The position numbers were made by a program, and so were the translations under genes. Positions 31,639 to 39,771 of a stretch of 64,000 bases of DNA are shown one piece after another. Every line of letters begins with the position of its first letter. Position 1 is the stretch's first letter. The stretch is taken from positions 153,997 to 217,996 of the forward strand of contig NZ_MIAM01000049.1 in assembly GCF_001830555.1 (NCBI RefSeq), read 5' to 3'. The notes beneath the pieces were generated by a model. It saw only the letters and a program-made list of their open reading frames with translations. It was not told the origin of the DNA and ran no database searches. This stretch comes from Sphingopyxis sp. RIFCSPHIGHO2_12_FULL_65_19 (GTDB lineage: Bacteria; Pseudomonadota; Alphaproteobacteria; Sphingomonadales; Sphingomonadaceae).

Positions 31639-31702
31639 ATGGCCGATTGCGGACTGGCAGCTTATGGCCAATGAGATCAAGAAGCAGACGGTTGAGTGAT
31701 TT
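31639..31702 (+). repeat. Intergenic repeat copy e
   Basis: It reads TGGCCGATTGCGGACTGGCAG, then TTATGGCCAATG and AAGAAGCAGACGGTT. This is the copy closest to the consensus left end. It lies just downstream of ligD and of the small hypothetical gene (convergent stops). Confidence 0.65.
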
Positions 31703-31715
31703 CGGGGTTGTACTG

Positions 31716-34229
31716 TCAAATTGAAGGAAGTGACTGGCTTGCGAAAGCCCACCCCTTGAGGTCGGGGCTTGCCGCGCGGTCGAGAAGCTCTTGGGCGTCC
31801 CCAATCGTCCAGGCGCCAGCCTTATCGACATCGGCGAGCGCACCCCAGCCTATCGGTACCGCGACCGGCGCATTTTCGCGCGCGCGCGCCGAATATGGCA
31901 CGATCGCGGTGCTGCCGCGCTGGTTGCGCAGCCAGTCGATGAAGATCTTGCCCTTGCGTTTCGCCTTGCTCATCGTCGCAACATAGCGGTCGGGCTCGGC
32001 GAGGCTCAGCGCTTCGGCAAAGCGTTTGGCGAAATCCTTGTGCGCTTCCCAGCTGTGGCCGGGATCGAGCGGCACGACGACGTGCACACCCTTGCCGCCC
32101 GACAGCATCGCAAAGCTGACGAGGCCGATGTCGGCGAGCTGCCGGCGGATGTCGAGCGCGGCCTTTTTGACGTCGGCGAAATCGAGCCCTTCATCGGGGT
32201 CGAGGTCGAAGATCAGGCGATCGGGCCGTTCGATCGCATCAACGTGGCTCGCCCAGCCGTGAAATTCGATCGTCCCCATCTGAACGCAAGCGAGGATGCC
32301 GTCGCCGTCCTCGACATAGAGATAATCCTCATGGCCCCCGTCCTTCTCCTTGATCGGGACGTGGTGGACATGCACGCCGAAGCTGCCCGAATCATGCTTC
32401 TGGAAAAAGCATTTCTTCGCGCGCCCCTGCGGACAGCGGACGAGGCTGATCGGGCGGCGCGCCATGTGCGGGAGCATCAGCGGGGCGATGGCGGCATAAT
32501 AGTCGGCGAGGTCGCCCTTGGTCGCCTTTGCCTCAGGAAAGATGACGCGATCTCGGCTGCTGATCGTGACGTCGCTTGCCGGTGCAGGCGTGGGCTGTTT
32601 CTTCTCGGGGGTCACGTCCTTGGCCTCCTTGTCGCTGCGCAGGCCGAGGAAGCTTGCGTGGCGGACCGATCCGCTCGCGGTGAATTCCGCGAAGGCGATT
32701 TCGGCGACAAGTTCGGGCCGGAGCCAATGCGCCTTGCGCGCGGTGGCAGCATCGACGTCGAGCGGGGCCGTCGTGCGTTCGCGCCGCGCGAATTTCCTGG
32801 CAAGGTCGGCCATCGTCGCGGCGTCGAAGCCGGTGCCGACATTGCCCTTGTAGACGAGTTCGCCCTTTTCCCGCTGCGCGAGGAGGAGCGAGGCGAAGGG
32901 GCGGCCCTTCGCCGACGAGGGGTTCCAGCCGACGATGACGAATTCCTGGCGCCGGGTGCATTTGACCTTGACCCAGTTGCGGCTGCGGCGGCCGGTGTAG
33001 GCGGCGTCGGCGCGTTTCGAGATGATGCCTTCCTGCCCCGCGCCGCACATCGCGGCGTAAAGCTTCTCGCCCGCGCCGATGACATGGTCGGCGACCGCGA
33101 CCGGCGGCGCGGCATCGCGCAGCAGCGCCTCGAGCCGCTCCTTGCGTTCGAGATTGCCGAGCTTGGTGAGCGATTTGCCGCTGAGTTCGATGAGGTCGAA
33201 GGCGAAGAAATGGAGGTCGGTGCCCGTGTCCTGCGCGCCATGGCCGCGTTTGAGCACGGCTTGCAGCGACGAGAAGTCGGGGTTGCCATCCTTGCCATAG
33301 GCGACGATCTCGCCGTCGATCAGGCAGGGCGGCAGATCGAGCGCGGCGATGTGGCCGACCAGCGGGGCGAATTTGTCGGTCCAGTCGAGGCCGTTGCGTG
33401 TGTAGATACGCACGTCCGATCCCGCGGCGGCAATCTGCGCGCGGTAGCCGTCGAACTTGATCTCGTGGAACCAGCCGTTGCCTGCGGGCACCGCATCGAC
33501 GAGCGTCGCGAGCTGGAGCGGGCGAAATTTGGGCGGCGCGCCCTTGGCTTTGGGCTTCGCAACCTCTTTGTTGTGCGCGGCGGCGGCTTGCATCTTCTTC
33601 GTAAAGGCGGCGCCCCTGGCGCCCTTCAGCGATTGTTCGCCGCCTTCGTCGCCCGCAATCTCGGCCATCGTCCGGTCGGTGAGGATGCTCGTCAGATGCC
33701 GACCGACCAGATCATCGGGGCCGCCGGCATAGGCGTCGTCGATCTTGCGGAGCAGCCAGTTCTCGCGCTTCTCGCCGGGCCGCGGTTTCATGCGGACGAG
33801 CAGCCATTCGCCCTTCATCCTTGTCCCGTCGAGGATGAAATGGAGATGGCCCTTGTCGATGTCCTTCGCGCTCTTGCCCGCGACCGGCTCCCAGGTGCCG
33901 CGATCCCACAGCATCACGCTGCCGCCACCATATTCGCCCTTGGGGATCACGCCCTCGAAATCGGCGTAGCTCATCGGATGGTCCTCGGTGCGCACCGCGA
34001 GTCGCTTGTCGGCGGGATCGGCGCTCGGCCCCCTGGTCACCGCCCAGCTTTTAAGCACGCCGTCGACCTCGAGCCGGAAGTCGTAATGGAGCCGCGTCGC
34101 ATCGTGCTTCTGGACGATGAAGCGCCCGCCGTCTGCCTTCGCGCCGGTTTCAACCTTGCCCGCAGGCTCGGGGGTCAGCTTGAAGTCGCGCTTGGCGTTA
34201 TATTGGGCAAGGGGGTCGGTGCGCGCCAT
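31716..34229 (-). CDS. ligD: ATP-dependent DNA ligase D (multifunctional NHEJ enzyme)
   Basis: The 837-residue length and three domains match LigD. A 3'-phosphoesterase lies at about residues 30-190 (FIVQKHDATRLHYDFRLEVDGVLKSWAVTRGPS). An ATP-dependent ligase at about 230-540 has the nucleotidyl-lysine motif EIKFDGYRAQI and downstream EGIISKRADAAYTGRRSRNWVKVKC. A primase-polymerase at about 560-830 has IFDLDPDEGLDFADVK and MLSGGKGVHVVVPL. It repairs double-strand breaks with Ku. It begins one base after the ku stop, so the two are translationally linked. Confidence 0.95.
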   Translation of the reverse strand: MARTDPLAQYNAKRDFKLTPEPAGKVETGAKADGGRFIVQKHDATRLHYDFRLEVDGVLKSWAVTRGPSADPADKRLAVRTEDHPMSYADFEGVIPKGEYGGGSVMLWDRGTWEPVAGKSAKDIDKGHLHFILDGTRMKGEWLLVRMKPRPGEKRENWLLRKIDDAYAGGPDDLVGRHLTSILTDRTMAEIAGDEGGEQSLKGARGAAFTKKMQAAAAHNKEVAKPKAKGAPPKFRPLQLATLVDAVPAGNGWFHEIKFDGYRAQIAAAGSDVRIYTRNGLDWTDKFAPLVGHIAALDLPPCLIDGEIVAYGKDGNPDFSSLQAVLKRGHGAQDTGTDLHFFAFDLIELSGKSLTKLGNLERKERLEALLRDAAPPVAVADHVIGAGEKLYAAMCGAGQEGIISKRADAAYTGRRSRNWVKVKCTRRQEFVIVGWNPSSAKGRPFASLLLAQREKGELVYKGNVGTGFDAATMADLARKFARRERTTAPLDVDAATARKAHWLRPELVAEIAFAEFTASGSVRHASFLGLRSDKEAKDVTPEKKQPTPAPASDVTISSRDRVIFPEAKATKGDLADYYAAIAPLMLPHMARRPISLVRCPQGRAKKCFFQKHDSGSFGVHVHHVPIKEKDGGHEDYLYVEDGDGILACVQMGTIEFHGWASHVDAIERPDRLIFDLDPDEGLDFADVKKAALDIRRQLADIGLVSFAMLSGGKGVHVVVPLDPGHSWEAHKDFAKRFAEALSLAEPDRYVATMSKAKRKGKIFIDWLRNQRGSTAIVPYSARARENAPVAVPIGWGALADVDKAGAWTIGDAQELLDRAASPDLKGWAFASQSLPSI

Positions 34230-34230
34230 G

Positions 34231-35091
34231 TCAGGCGCGCTTTCTCGCCGCCGGTTTCTTTGCGGGCGCCTTCTTTGCGGCTGCGGCGGGCGGCTTTTTC
34301 TTGCCGTCGACCGATGCTTTCAGCGCCGCCATCAGGTCGATGACGTTCGACCCGCGGTCGGTGGTGGCGGGCTCCTCGACATCTTCCAGCACGCGTTTCC
34401 CTTTGGCTTTTGCCTTTTTGGCGACAAGCCGCTCGATCGCATCGACATAATGGTTGCGAAAGTCGCTGGCGTCGAACGCGCCGCTCTTCTTTTCGATCAG
34501 CGTTTCGGCAAGGTCGAGCAGGTCGGCGTCGGGTTTGGCATTGCCGACGTCGCGGAAATAATTGGCGGCCTTGTTGACTTCGTCGGCATAGCGCAGCGCC
34601 TCCAACACCAGGCCCTTGCCGCAGGGGCGCAGCGCGACGAGCTGTTCCTGCCCGCGCAGCGAAAGCTGGCCGAGGCCGACCTTTTTCGTGCGGCGGAGCG
34701 CCTCGCGCAGCACGATATAGGCTTCTTCGGCCAGTTCGTCGGCGGGGACGACATAATAGGGCTTGGCATAATAGAGGATGTCGATGTCGCCGGCATCGAC
34801 GAACTGGACCAGCTCGAGCGTGCGCTTGCTCTCCAGCTTGACCGCCTCGATCTCCTCCTCGTCGAGCAGGACATAATTGCCCTTCGACAGCTCGAAGCCC
34901 TTGACGATGTCGTCATGATCGACCGCGCCGATGCCGGGCACGGTCTTTTCATATTTGACCGGCTTTCCACTCGGTTCGTGGATCTGGCGAAAACTGACCG
35001 CGGCGCCCGATTTGGTCGCCGAATAGATTTCGACCGGGATCGACACCAGCGCGAGGCGGATCTGGCCCTTCCAGTATGCGCGTGCAGGCAT
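34231..35091 (-). CDS. ku: Ku protein, NHEJ DNA-end binding
   Basis: The 286-residue product has the bacterial Ku core (MPARAYWKGQIRLALVSIPVEIYSATKS..., FRQIHEPSG, VLLDEEEIEAVK) and a Lys/Ala/Pro-rich C-terminal tail (KKPPAAAAKKAPAKKPAARKRA) typical for binding DNA and recruiting LigD. It forms a homodimer ring on broken ends. It is the first gene of the ku-ligD pair. A repeat copy separates it from the nitrate cluster. Confidence 0.95.
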   Translation of the reverse strand: MPARAYWKGQIRLALVSIPVEIYSATKSGAAVSFRQIHEPSGKPVKYEKTVPGIGAVDHDDIVKGFELSKGNYVLLDEEEIEAVKLESKRTLELVQFVDAGDIDILYYAKPYYVVPADELAEEAYIVLREALRRTKKVGLGQLSLRGQEQLVALRPCGKGLVLEALRYADEVNKAANYFRDVGNAKPDADLLDLAETLIEKKSGAFDASDFRNHYVDAIERLVAKKAKAKGKRVLEDVEEPATTDRGSNVIDLMAALKASVDGKKKPPAAAAKKAPAKKPAARKRA

Positions 35092-35167
35092 CGTTGATTT
35101 CCTTCCGCAAGGAAAATGCCTGAACCGATTTGACGTTCCATGCGAACGCGGATCAACCGACGCGGAT

Positions 35168-35232
35168 TGGCCGATAGCTGCCTGACGGCTTTGAGCTCAA
35201 AATGTCAAATAGCGGCCATTCGGCAGCAGATA
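35168..35232 (+). repeat. Intergenic repeat copy f
   Basis: It begins TGGCCGATAGCTGCCTGACGG, then CTTTGAGCTCAAAATG and AGCGGCCATTCGGCAGCAG. It lies in the shared upstream region of ku and nasT, between the two divergent operons. Confidence 0.65.
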
Positions 35233-35291
35233 TCCATAGAAAAGCTGAAACCTGCTAGCAGATTTGTGCGCTGCAGCGTAAAGCCGCCGTC

Positions 35292-35873
35292 ATGAGGATC
35301 GCGATCATCGACACCAGCACGACGCGCGCTGCCATCATTTCGGATGGGCTGCGCGAGGCTGGGCTCGACGACCTGGTCTTGATCGACACCGCGGGTCCGC
35401 TGGCCGCCCAGATCGAAGCGGCACAGCCAGAAGTCGTCCTGATCAACCTCGAAAACCCCAGCCGCGACCTGCTCGAGGATTTCTTCGCCATGTCGCGCGC
35501 GCTGGCGCGGCCGATCGCGATGTTCGTCGATCAGAGCGATGCCGAGGCGACGGGCGCCGCAATTGATGCCGGGGTGTCGGCCTATGTCGTCGACGGGCTG
35601 TCAAAACAGCGAATCAAGCCGGTGATCGACCTCGCGATCCGTCGCTTCCAAGCCTTTTCGCGGCTGCAACGCGAGCTCGACGAAGCGAAAAATGCCCTCG
35701 TCGAACGTGCGGCGATCGATCGCGCCAAGGCGATCCTGATGAAACGGCGCGCGATCGACGAACCCGCCGCCTATGCCTTGCTGCGCGGTCAGGCGATGCG
35801 CACCAACCGCCGCATTTCGGAAATAGCGGAAGCGATCGTGACCAGCGACGCACTGCTGGGAGACATGGAATGA
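35292..35873 (+). CDS. nasT: ANTAR-domain response regulator, NasT-type antiterminator
   Basis: The 193-residue product has a receiver-like N-terminal domain (MRIAIIDTSTTRAAIISDGLREAG...) and a C-terminal ANTAR RNA-binding domain at about residues 125-185 (LVERAAIDRAKAILMKRRAIDEPAAYALLRGQAMRTNRRISEIAEAIV). NasT binds leader RNA and prevents termination when nitrate or nitrite frees it from NasS. It overlaps nasS in an ATGA, and a leader with a terminator follows the pair, which fits the NasS-NasT mechanism. Confidence 0.92.
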   Translation: MRIAIIDTSTTRAAIISDGLREAGLDDLVLIDTAGPLAAQIEAAQPEVVLINLENPSRDLLEDFFAMSRALARPIAMFVDQSDAEATGAAIDAGVSAYVVDGLSKQRIKPVIDLAIRRFQAFSRLQRELDEAKNALVERAAIDRAKAILMKRRAIDEPAAYALLRGQAMRTNRRISEIAEAIVTSDALLGDME

Positions 35874-37081
35874 CCGCCGAGACCTTCCGCATCGGCTTCC
35901 TGCCGCTGGTCGATGCCGCGCTCCCGATTCTGGCGCACGAGCTGGGTTTTGCAGCGCGCGAAGGCGTACAGATCGAGCTGGTCCGCGACATGACTTGGGC
36001 GACGGTGCGCGACCGTCTGCTCTATGGCCATACCGATGCCGCGCACATGATCGCACCGCTGGCGATCGCCACTGCGCTTGGCCGCGATCGGCCGGCGGTG
36101 CCGATGGCGGTGCCGTTCGTGCTGGGGCTCAACGGCAATGCCGTGACCTTTTCCACCCAGCTCGCCAAGGATGTCGGGCTGGGCGACACGCTGGGCGATC
36201 CCGCCACAATCGGCGCGGCGCTGCAGCGCGTGGCGGCGGCGCGTAAAATTGCGGGCAAGCCGCTGCGCTTTGGCGTTGTGCATCGCTATTCGAGCCATAA
36301 TTATATGCTGCGATACTGGCTCGCGGGGGTGGGCATTCGTCCCGACCTCCATATCGATATTGTCGTTACCAGCCCTCCCTTTGCCGCCGATGCGCTGGCC
36401 GCGGGCGAGGTCGACGGCATTTGCGTCGGCGAACCCTGGAACTCGATCGCGGTCGAACGCGGCGTCGGCCATATCGCGCTCGCCACTGCGCAGATCTGGC
36501 GCCGCGGCGTCGAAAAAGTGCTCGCGCTGCGCGACGCCGTCGTCGATGAGCGCCGCGATGCGGTCGAGGCGCTGCTCCGCGCACTCCACGCTGCCGCCGC
36601 CCATTTCGTCGAACCCGGCACCGCCGAGGACAGTGCCGACATCTTGTCACGCCCCGAATATCTTAACGCGCCGCGCGATGCGGTGCTGCGCGCGATCACC
36701 GACCGCGTCCGGCTGACCCCGGGCGGCGACGCGATCCACTATCCCGATTTCATGTTCCAGCACCGTGAAGCCGCCAATTTCCCGTGGCGCAGCCAGGCGG
36801 CGTGGCTCTATTCACAAATGCTGCGCTGGGACGCGGCGCCCTATTCGAGCGCCGACGCCGCCACTGCGGCCGCGGTGTTCCGCCCCGACATCTATCGCGC
36901 CGCGCTCGCCGGATCGGGAGCACCGCTGCCGGGGGCGAGTTCGAAGCTGGAGGGCGGCATCGATACCCCGCTTGGGGCCGGGTCGGTGCAGGGGCGCCTG
37001 CTGCTCGGTAGTGATCGGTTTTTCGATGGCCGCGCCTTCGATCCCGACGATATTCAGGGCTATCTTGCCGATCTTCCTTAG
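35870..37081 (+). CDS. nasS: NasS nitrate/nitrite sensor (NrtA/CmpA-like, cytoplasmic)
   Basis: The 403-residue product resembles the nitrate ABC-transporter binding protein NrtA (FRIGFLPLVDAALPILAHELGFAAREGVQIELV, YTDAAHMIAPLA-type block, YRYWLAGVGI-like region), but has no signal peptide. The lack of export is the hallmark of NasS, which holds NasT inactive until nitrate or nitrite is bound. It overlaps nasT by four bases. No ABC permease genes follow, which also favours the sensor role over transport. Confidence 0.88.
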   Translation: MTAETFRIGFLPLVDAALPILAHELGFAAREGVQIELVRDMTWATVRDRLLYGHTDAAHMIAPLAIATALGRDRPAVPMAVPFVLGLNGNAVTFSTQLAKDVGLGDTLGDPATIGAALQRVAAARKIAGKPLRFGVVHRYSSHNYMLRYWLAGVGIRPDLHIDIVVTSPPFAADALAAGEVDGICVGEPWNSIAVERGVGHIALATAQIWRRGVEKVLALRDAVVDERRDAVEALLRALHAAAAHFVEPGTAEDSADILSRPEYLNAPRDAVLRAITDRVRLTPGGDAIHYPDFMFQHREAANFPWRSQAAWLYSQMLRWDAAPYSSADAATAAAVFRPDIYRAALAGSGAPLPGASSKLEGGIDTPLGAGSVQGRLLLGSDRFFDGRAFDPDDIQGYLADLP

Positions 37082-37122
37082 TTTTTATTTTATGCTGCAC
37101 CTGCGAAATAACCGCTTGCGGT

Positions 37123-37303
37123 GAGGCCCCGAATCAGGCAGCTTAAGGGCACTCGGCATTGCTGCCGGGGCAGGATAAAGCGGCTACGGCTCCAACGACG
37201 GGGCCGGTCCGCGCGGCAGGCGGGAAGCCTTTTCCCGTAATCCAACAGGCAATGAAGCCGTCAGGATGCGCCCGCGTGGCCGCCGTCCTGGCGGCTTTTT
37301 TTA
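37123..37303 (+). promoter_or_regulatory. nas operon RNA leader, candidate NasT/ANTAR target
   Basis: The 249-base gap between nasS and the nitrate transporter folds as several hairpins. One is GCCCC...GGCAGC with GCTGCC-GGGGC (about 37125-37172). A short hairpin GGC-AATGAA-GCC (37248-37259) has a six-base loop with A at position 1 and G at position 4, the rule for ANTAR targets. A rho-independent terminator follows immediately. The expected first hexaloop hairpin was not found with confidence; CGGGAA/TTCCCG at about 37221-37237 is the nearest candidate, but its loop is not six bases. Confidence 0.7.
37279..37302 (+). terminator. Leader terminator before the nitrate transporter
   Basis: Inverted repeat GCCGCC and GGCGGC around a 5-base loop, followed by seven T. 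It lies inside the leader and about 30 bases before the transporter start, so it must be read through for nas expression, as expected for NasT antitermination. Confidence 0.85.
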
Positions 37304-37330
37304 TTGCCCGTCACACGAAGGGGACGGACG

Positions 37331-38566
37331 ATGACGATGGCACATGCAGGGGCGACCACCGCGCCCAAATCGAATTTCTGGTCCAGCGGGCACTGGCCGA
37401 CGCTGGTCGCCGCCTTTCTTTATTTCGACCTCGCCTTCATGGTGTGGGTGCTGCTGGGACCACTGGCTCCCGCAATTTCCGCTGACCTCGGACTCAGCCC
37501 GGCACAAAAAGGGCTGATGGTCGCGGTGCCGACGCTCGCCGGGGCGCTGCTGCGCGTCGTCAACGGCCTGCTCGTCGATCGCATCGGCCCCAAGCGCGCC
37601 GGGGCGATCAGCCAGGTGATCGTGATCGCCGGGCTGTTCCTCGCCTGGTTGATGGGGGTGACCAGCTTCACCGGCACGCTCGCGCTGGGTGTGGTGCTCG
37701 GCTTTGCCGGTGCCAGCTTTGCCATCGCGCTGCCGCTCGCCAGCCGCTGGTACCCGCCCGAGCATCAGGGCAAGGCGATGGGCCTTGCCGGAATGGGCAA
37801 TTCGGGCACCGTCCTCGCGGCGCTGTTCGCGCCCGGTCTCGCGGTGATGTTCGGGTGGAACGCGGTGCTCGGCCTCGCCTGCATCCCGCTTTCCATCGTC
37901 TTCTTTATCTATCTGGTCATGGCGAAGGATGCGCCCAACGCGCCCGCACCCAAAAAGCTGGTCGATTACTTCCAGCCCCTCAAGACGGCCGACGCCTGGT
38001 GGCTGATGGCCTTTTACTCGGTGACCTTCGGCGGCTTCGTCGGGCTGGCCGCATCGCTGCCGATCTATTTCACCGACCAGTTCCACCTGACCCCGGTGAT
38101 GGCGGGCTATTGCACCGCGGCGTGCGTCTTTGCCGGGTCGCTGGTACGGCCGATGGGGGGCGCGCTCGCCGACCGGATCGGCGGGGTCAAGGCGCTGATG
38201 ATGGTCTTCGTCGTCGCGGCGCTGGCGCTCGCCGGGGTGCCGCAGGCGGACACCCTGCCCGCCGCACTTGGCCTGTTCGTGATCGCGATGCTCGCGCTCG
38301 GCACTGGCAATGGGTCGGTGTTCCAGCTCGTGCCGCAGCGTTTTTCGGCCGAGATCGGCGTGATGACCGGGCTGGTCGGCATGGCGGGCGGCATCGGCGG
38401 TTTCTATCTCGCCTCGTCGCTCGGCTTTGCCAAGCAGTGGAGCGGCAGCTTTGCGCCGGGCTTCTACATCTTCGCCGGACTGGCCGTTGTCGCCTTGGTC
38501 GGCCTGCTCTTCGTCAAGAGCCAGTGGCGCGCGACCTGGGGCGCCGCAGAAGGCGTGCGGATCTAG
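37331..38566 (+). CDS. Nitrate/nitrite MFS transporter (NarK/NasA-transporter family)
   Basis: The ATG at 37331 was chosen over an upstream TTG. The 411-residue product has about twelve transmembrane helices, and the NNP-family stretches FAGASFAIALPLASRWYPPEHQGKAMGLAGMGNSGT and ALGTGNGSVFQLVPQRF, where conserved Gly-rich helices line the nitrate path. It imports nitrate (and perhaps nitrite) for assimilation. It is the first gene after the antitermination leader. A gene symbol is withheld because names differ between species (nrtP, narK, nasA). Confidence 0.9.
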   Translation: MTMAHAGATTAPKSNFWSSGHWPTLVAAFLYFDLAFMVWVLLGPLAPAISADLGLSPAQKGLMVAVPTLAGALLRVVNGLLVDRIGPKRAGAISQVIVIAGLFLAWLMGVTSFTGTLALGVVLGFAGASFAIALPLASRWYPPEHQGKAMGLAGMGNSGTVLAALFAPGLAVMFGWNAVLGLACIPLSIVFFIYLVMAKDAPNAPAPKKLVDYFQPLKTADAWWLMAFYSVTFGGFVGLAASLPIYFTDQFHLTPVMAGYCTAACVFAGSLVRPMGGALADRIGGVKALMMVFVVAALALAGVPQADTLPAALGLFVIAMLALGTGNGSVFQLVPQRFSAEIGVMTGLVGMAGGIGGFYLASSLGFAKQWSGSFAPGFYIFAGLAVVALVGLLFVKSQWRATWGAAEGVRI

Positions 38567-38568
38567 TC

Positions 38569-39771
38569 ATGGCCCGCACCCTCATATTCTTGCTGGCGCT
38601 CGCGCCGGCCGGGACGGCGCATGCCCAGGCCGTCCAGATCAAGCCGCTCGGCGAAGCCCGCCTCCGCTATGAAACAGTCGATCAGGACGGCCTCGCCGCC
38701 AACGCCGAAGCCCTGACCCTGCGGCTGCGCGGCGGGGTCGAGGCCAAGGCCGATCGCTGGTCGGCACTGATCGAGGGACAAGGCAACCTCGCCATCGTCG
38801 AAGATTATTTCGACGGACTCCACGGTGCTGCGACACGTCCGATCGTCGCCGATCCCAGAAACATCGCCCTCACCCGCGCCCAGCTGCGCTACGTCGCGCC
38901 CGGCTTTGCGGTCACCGCGGGGCGCCAGCGGATCGGTTTCGACGACGAGCGTTTCGTCGGCAGCGTCGGGTTTCGCCAGAACGGCCAGAGCTATGACGCG
39001 GTGCGCGCCGAGGTGACGCCGGTGAAGGGCGTGAAAGTCGACCTGGCCTATGCGTGGAGCGTGCGGACGATCTGGGGCATCGACGGCGCGGGGGGGCGGC
39101 AACAGGCAGTGTCGGGCGACAATGTCTTTGCCAATGTCGCCGCCCAAACCCCCGTCGGCAAGCTTAGCGGCTTTGCCTATCTCGTCGATCAGGACGAAGC
39201 GGCGATGCAGGGTTTCCGCATGTCGAGCCAGAGTTATGGTGCCCGCCTCGACGGGTCGCAAAAAGCGGGCAAGGCGAAGATTGCGTATCAGCTGAGCTAT
39301 GCGCGCCAGTCGGACTGGCACCGCAATCCCAATGACTATAGCGCCGACTATTATCTCGCCGACGTCGCGGTCGATTTCGGCGGGCCGCGTCTGGGGGCCG
39401 GCTACGAGATACTCGGCGCCAGCGGCGGCACCGCGCTCACCAGCTTCCAGACCCCGCTCGCGACCGGGTTCAAATTCCAGGGCTGGGCCGACAAATACCT
39501 CGTCACGCCGCCCGATGGGGTCCGCGACCTGTATGCGAGCGCGGGATGGAGCTGGAAGGCGGTTGGCCCGCTGAAAGCCGTCACCGTGCAGGCGGCCTAT
39601 CACGACTATCGCAGCGACCGCGCGGCGCGGTCCTACGGCGACGAGATCGACCTGCTCGCCAGCGCCAAGCTCGGCAAGATCACCGGCTCAGTGCGCTACG
39701 CCCACTACAACGCTGACGGCTTCGCCACCGACACCGACAAATTCTGGCTTCAACTGGACTGGATGCTCTGA
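38569..39771 (+). CDS. Outer-membrane porin, alginate-export-like barrel, in the nitrate operon
   Basis: The ATG at 38569 starts two bases after the transporter stop; the ORF-track version begins in the wrong frame inside the transporter. The 400-residue product has a signal peptide ending AHAQA and alternating beta-strand sequence (EARLRYETVDQDGL, LTRAQLRYVAPGFAVTAGRQRIGFDDERFVG) up to a C-terminal FWLQLDWML. The LRY-pattern and Q-R-I-G-F-D-D block resemble the alginate_exp family. In this position it is probably a diffusion pore for nitrate. Confidence 0.8.
   Translation: MARTLIFLLALAPAGTAHAQAVQIKPLGEARLRYETVDQDGLAANAEALTLRLRGGVEAKADRWSALIEGQGNLAIVEDYFDGLHGAATRPIVADPRNIALTRAQLRYVAPGFAVTAGRQRIGFDDERFVGSVGFRQNGQSYDAVRAEVTPVKGVKVDLAYAWSVRTIWGIDGAGGRQQAVSGDNVFANVAAQTPVGKLSGFAYLVDQDEAAMQGFRMSSQSYGARLDGSQKAGKAKIAYQLSYARQSDWHRNPNDYSADYYLADVAVDFGGPRLGAGYEILGASGGTALTSFQTPLATGFKFQGWADKYLVTPPDGVRDLYASAGWSWKAVGPLKAVTVQAAYHDYRSDRAARSYGDEIDLLASAKLGKITGSVRYAHYNADGFATDTDKFWLQLDWML

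Noticed and set aside
31791-34343. 850-codon plus-strand ORF opposite ligD
   Set aside because: Antisense shadow; the minus strand has all LigD motifs and couples to ku.
35870-37081. NrtA-type ABC transporter binding protein
   Set aside because: There is no signal peptide and no ABC permease or ATPase nearby; overlap with the ANTAR gene indicates NasS.
37855-39771. 638-codon ORF spanning the nitrate transporter end and the porin
   Set aside because: Its first part is out of frame with the transporter; the porin starts at 38569 with its own signal peptide.
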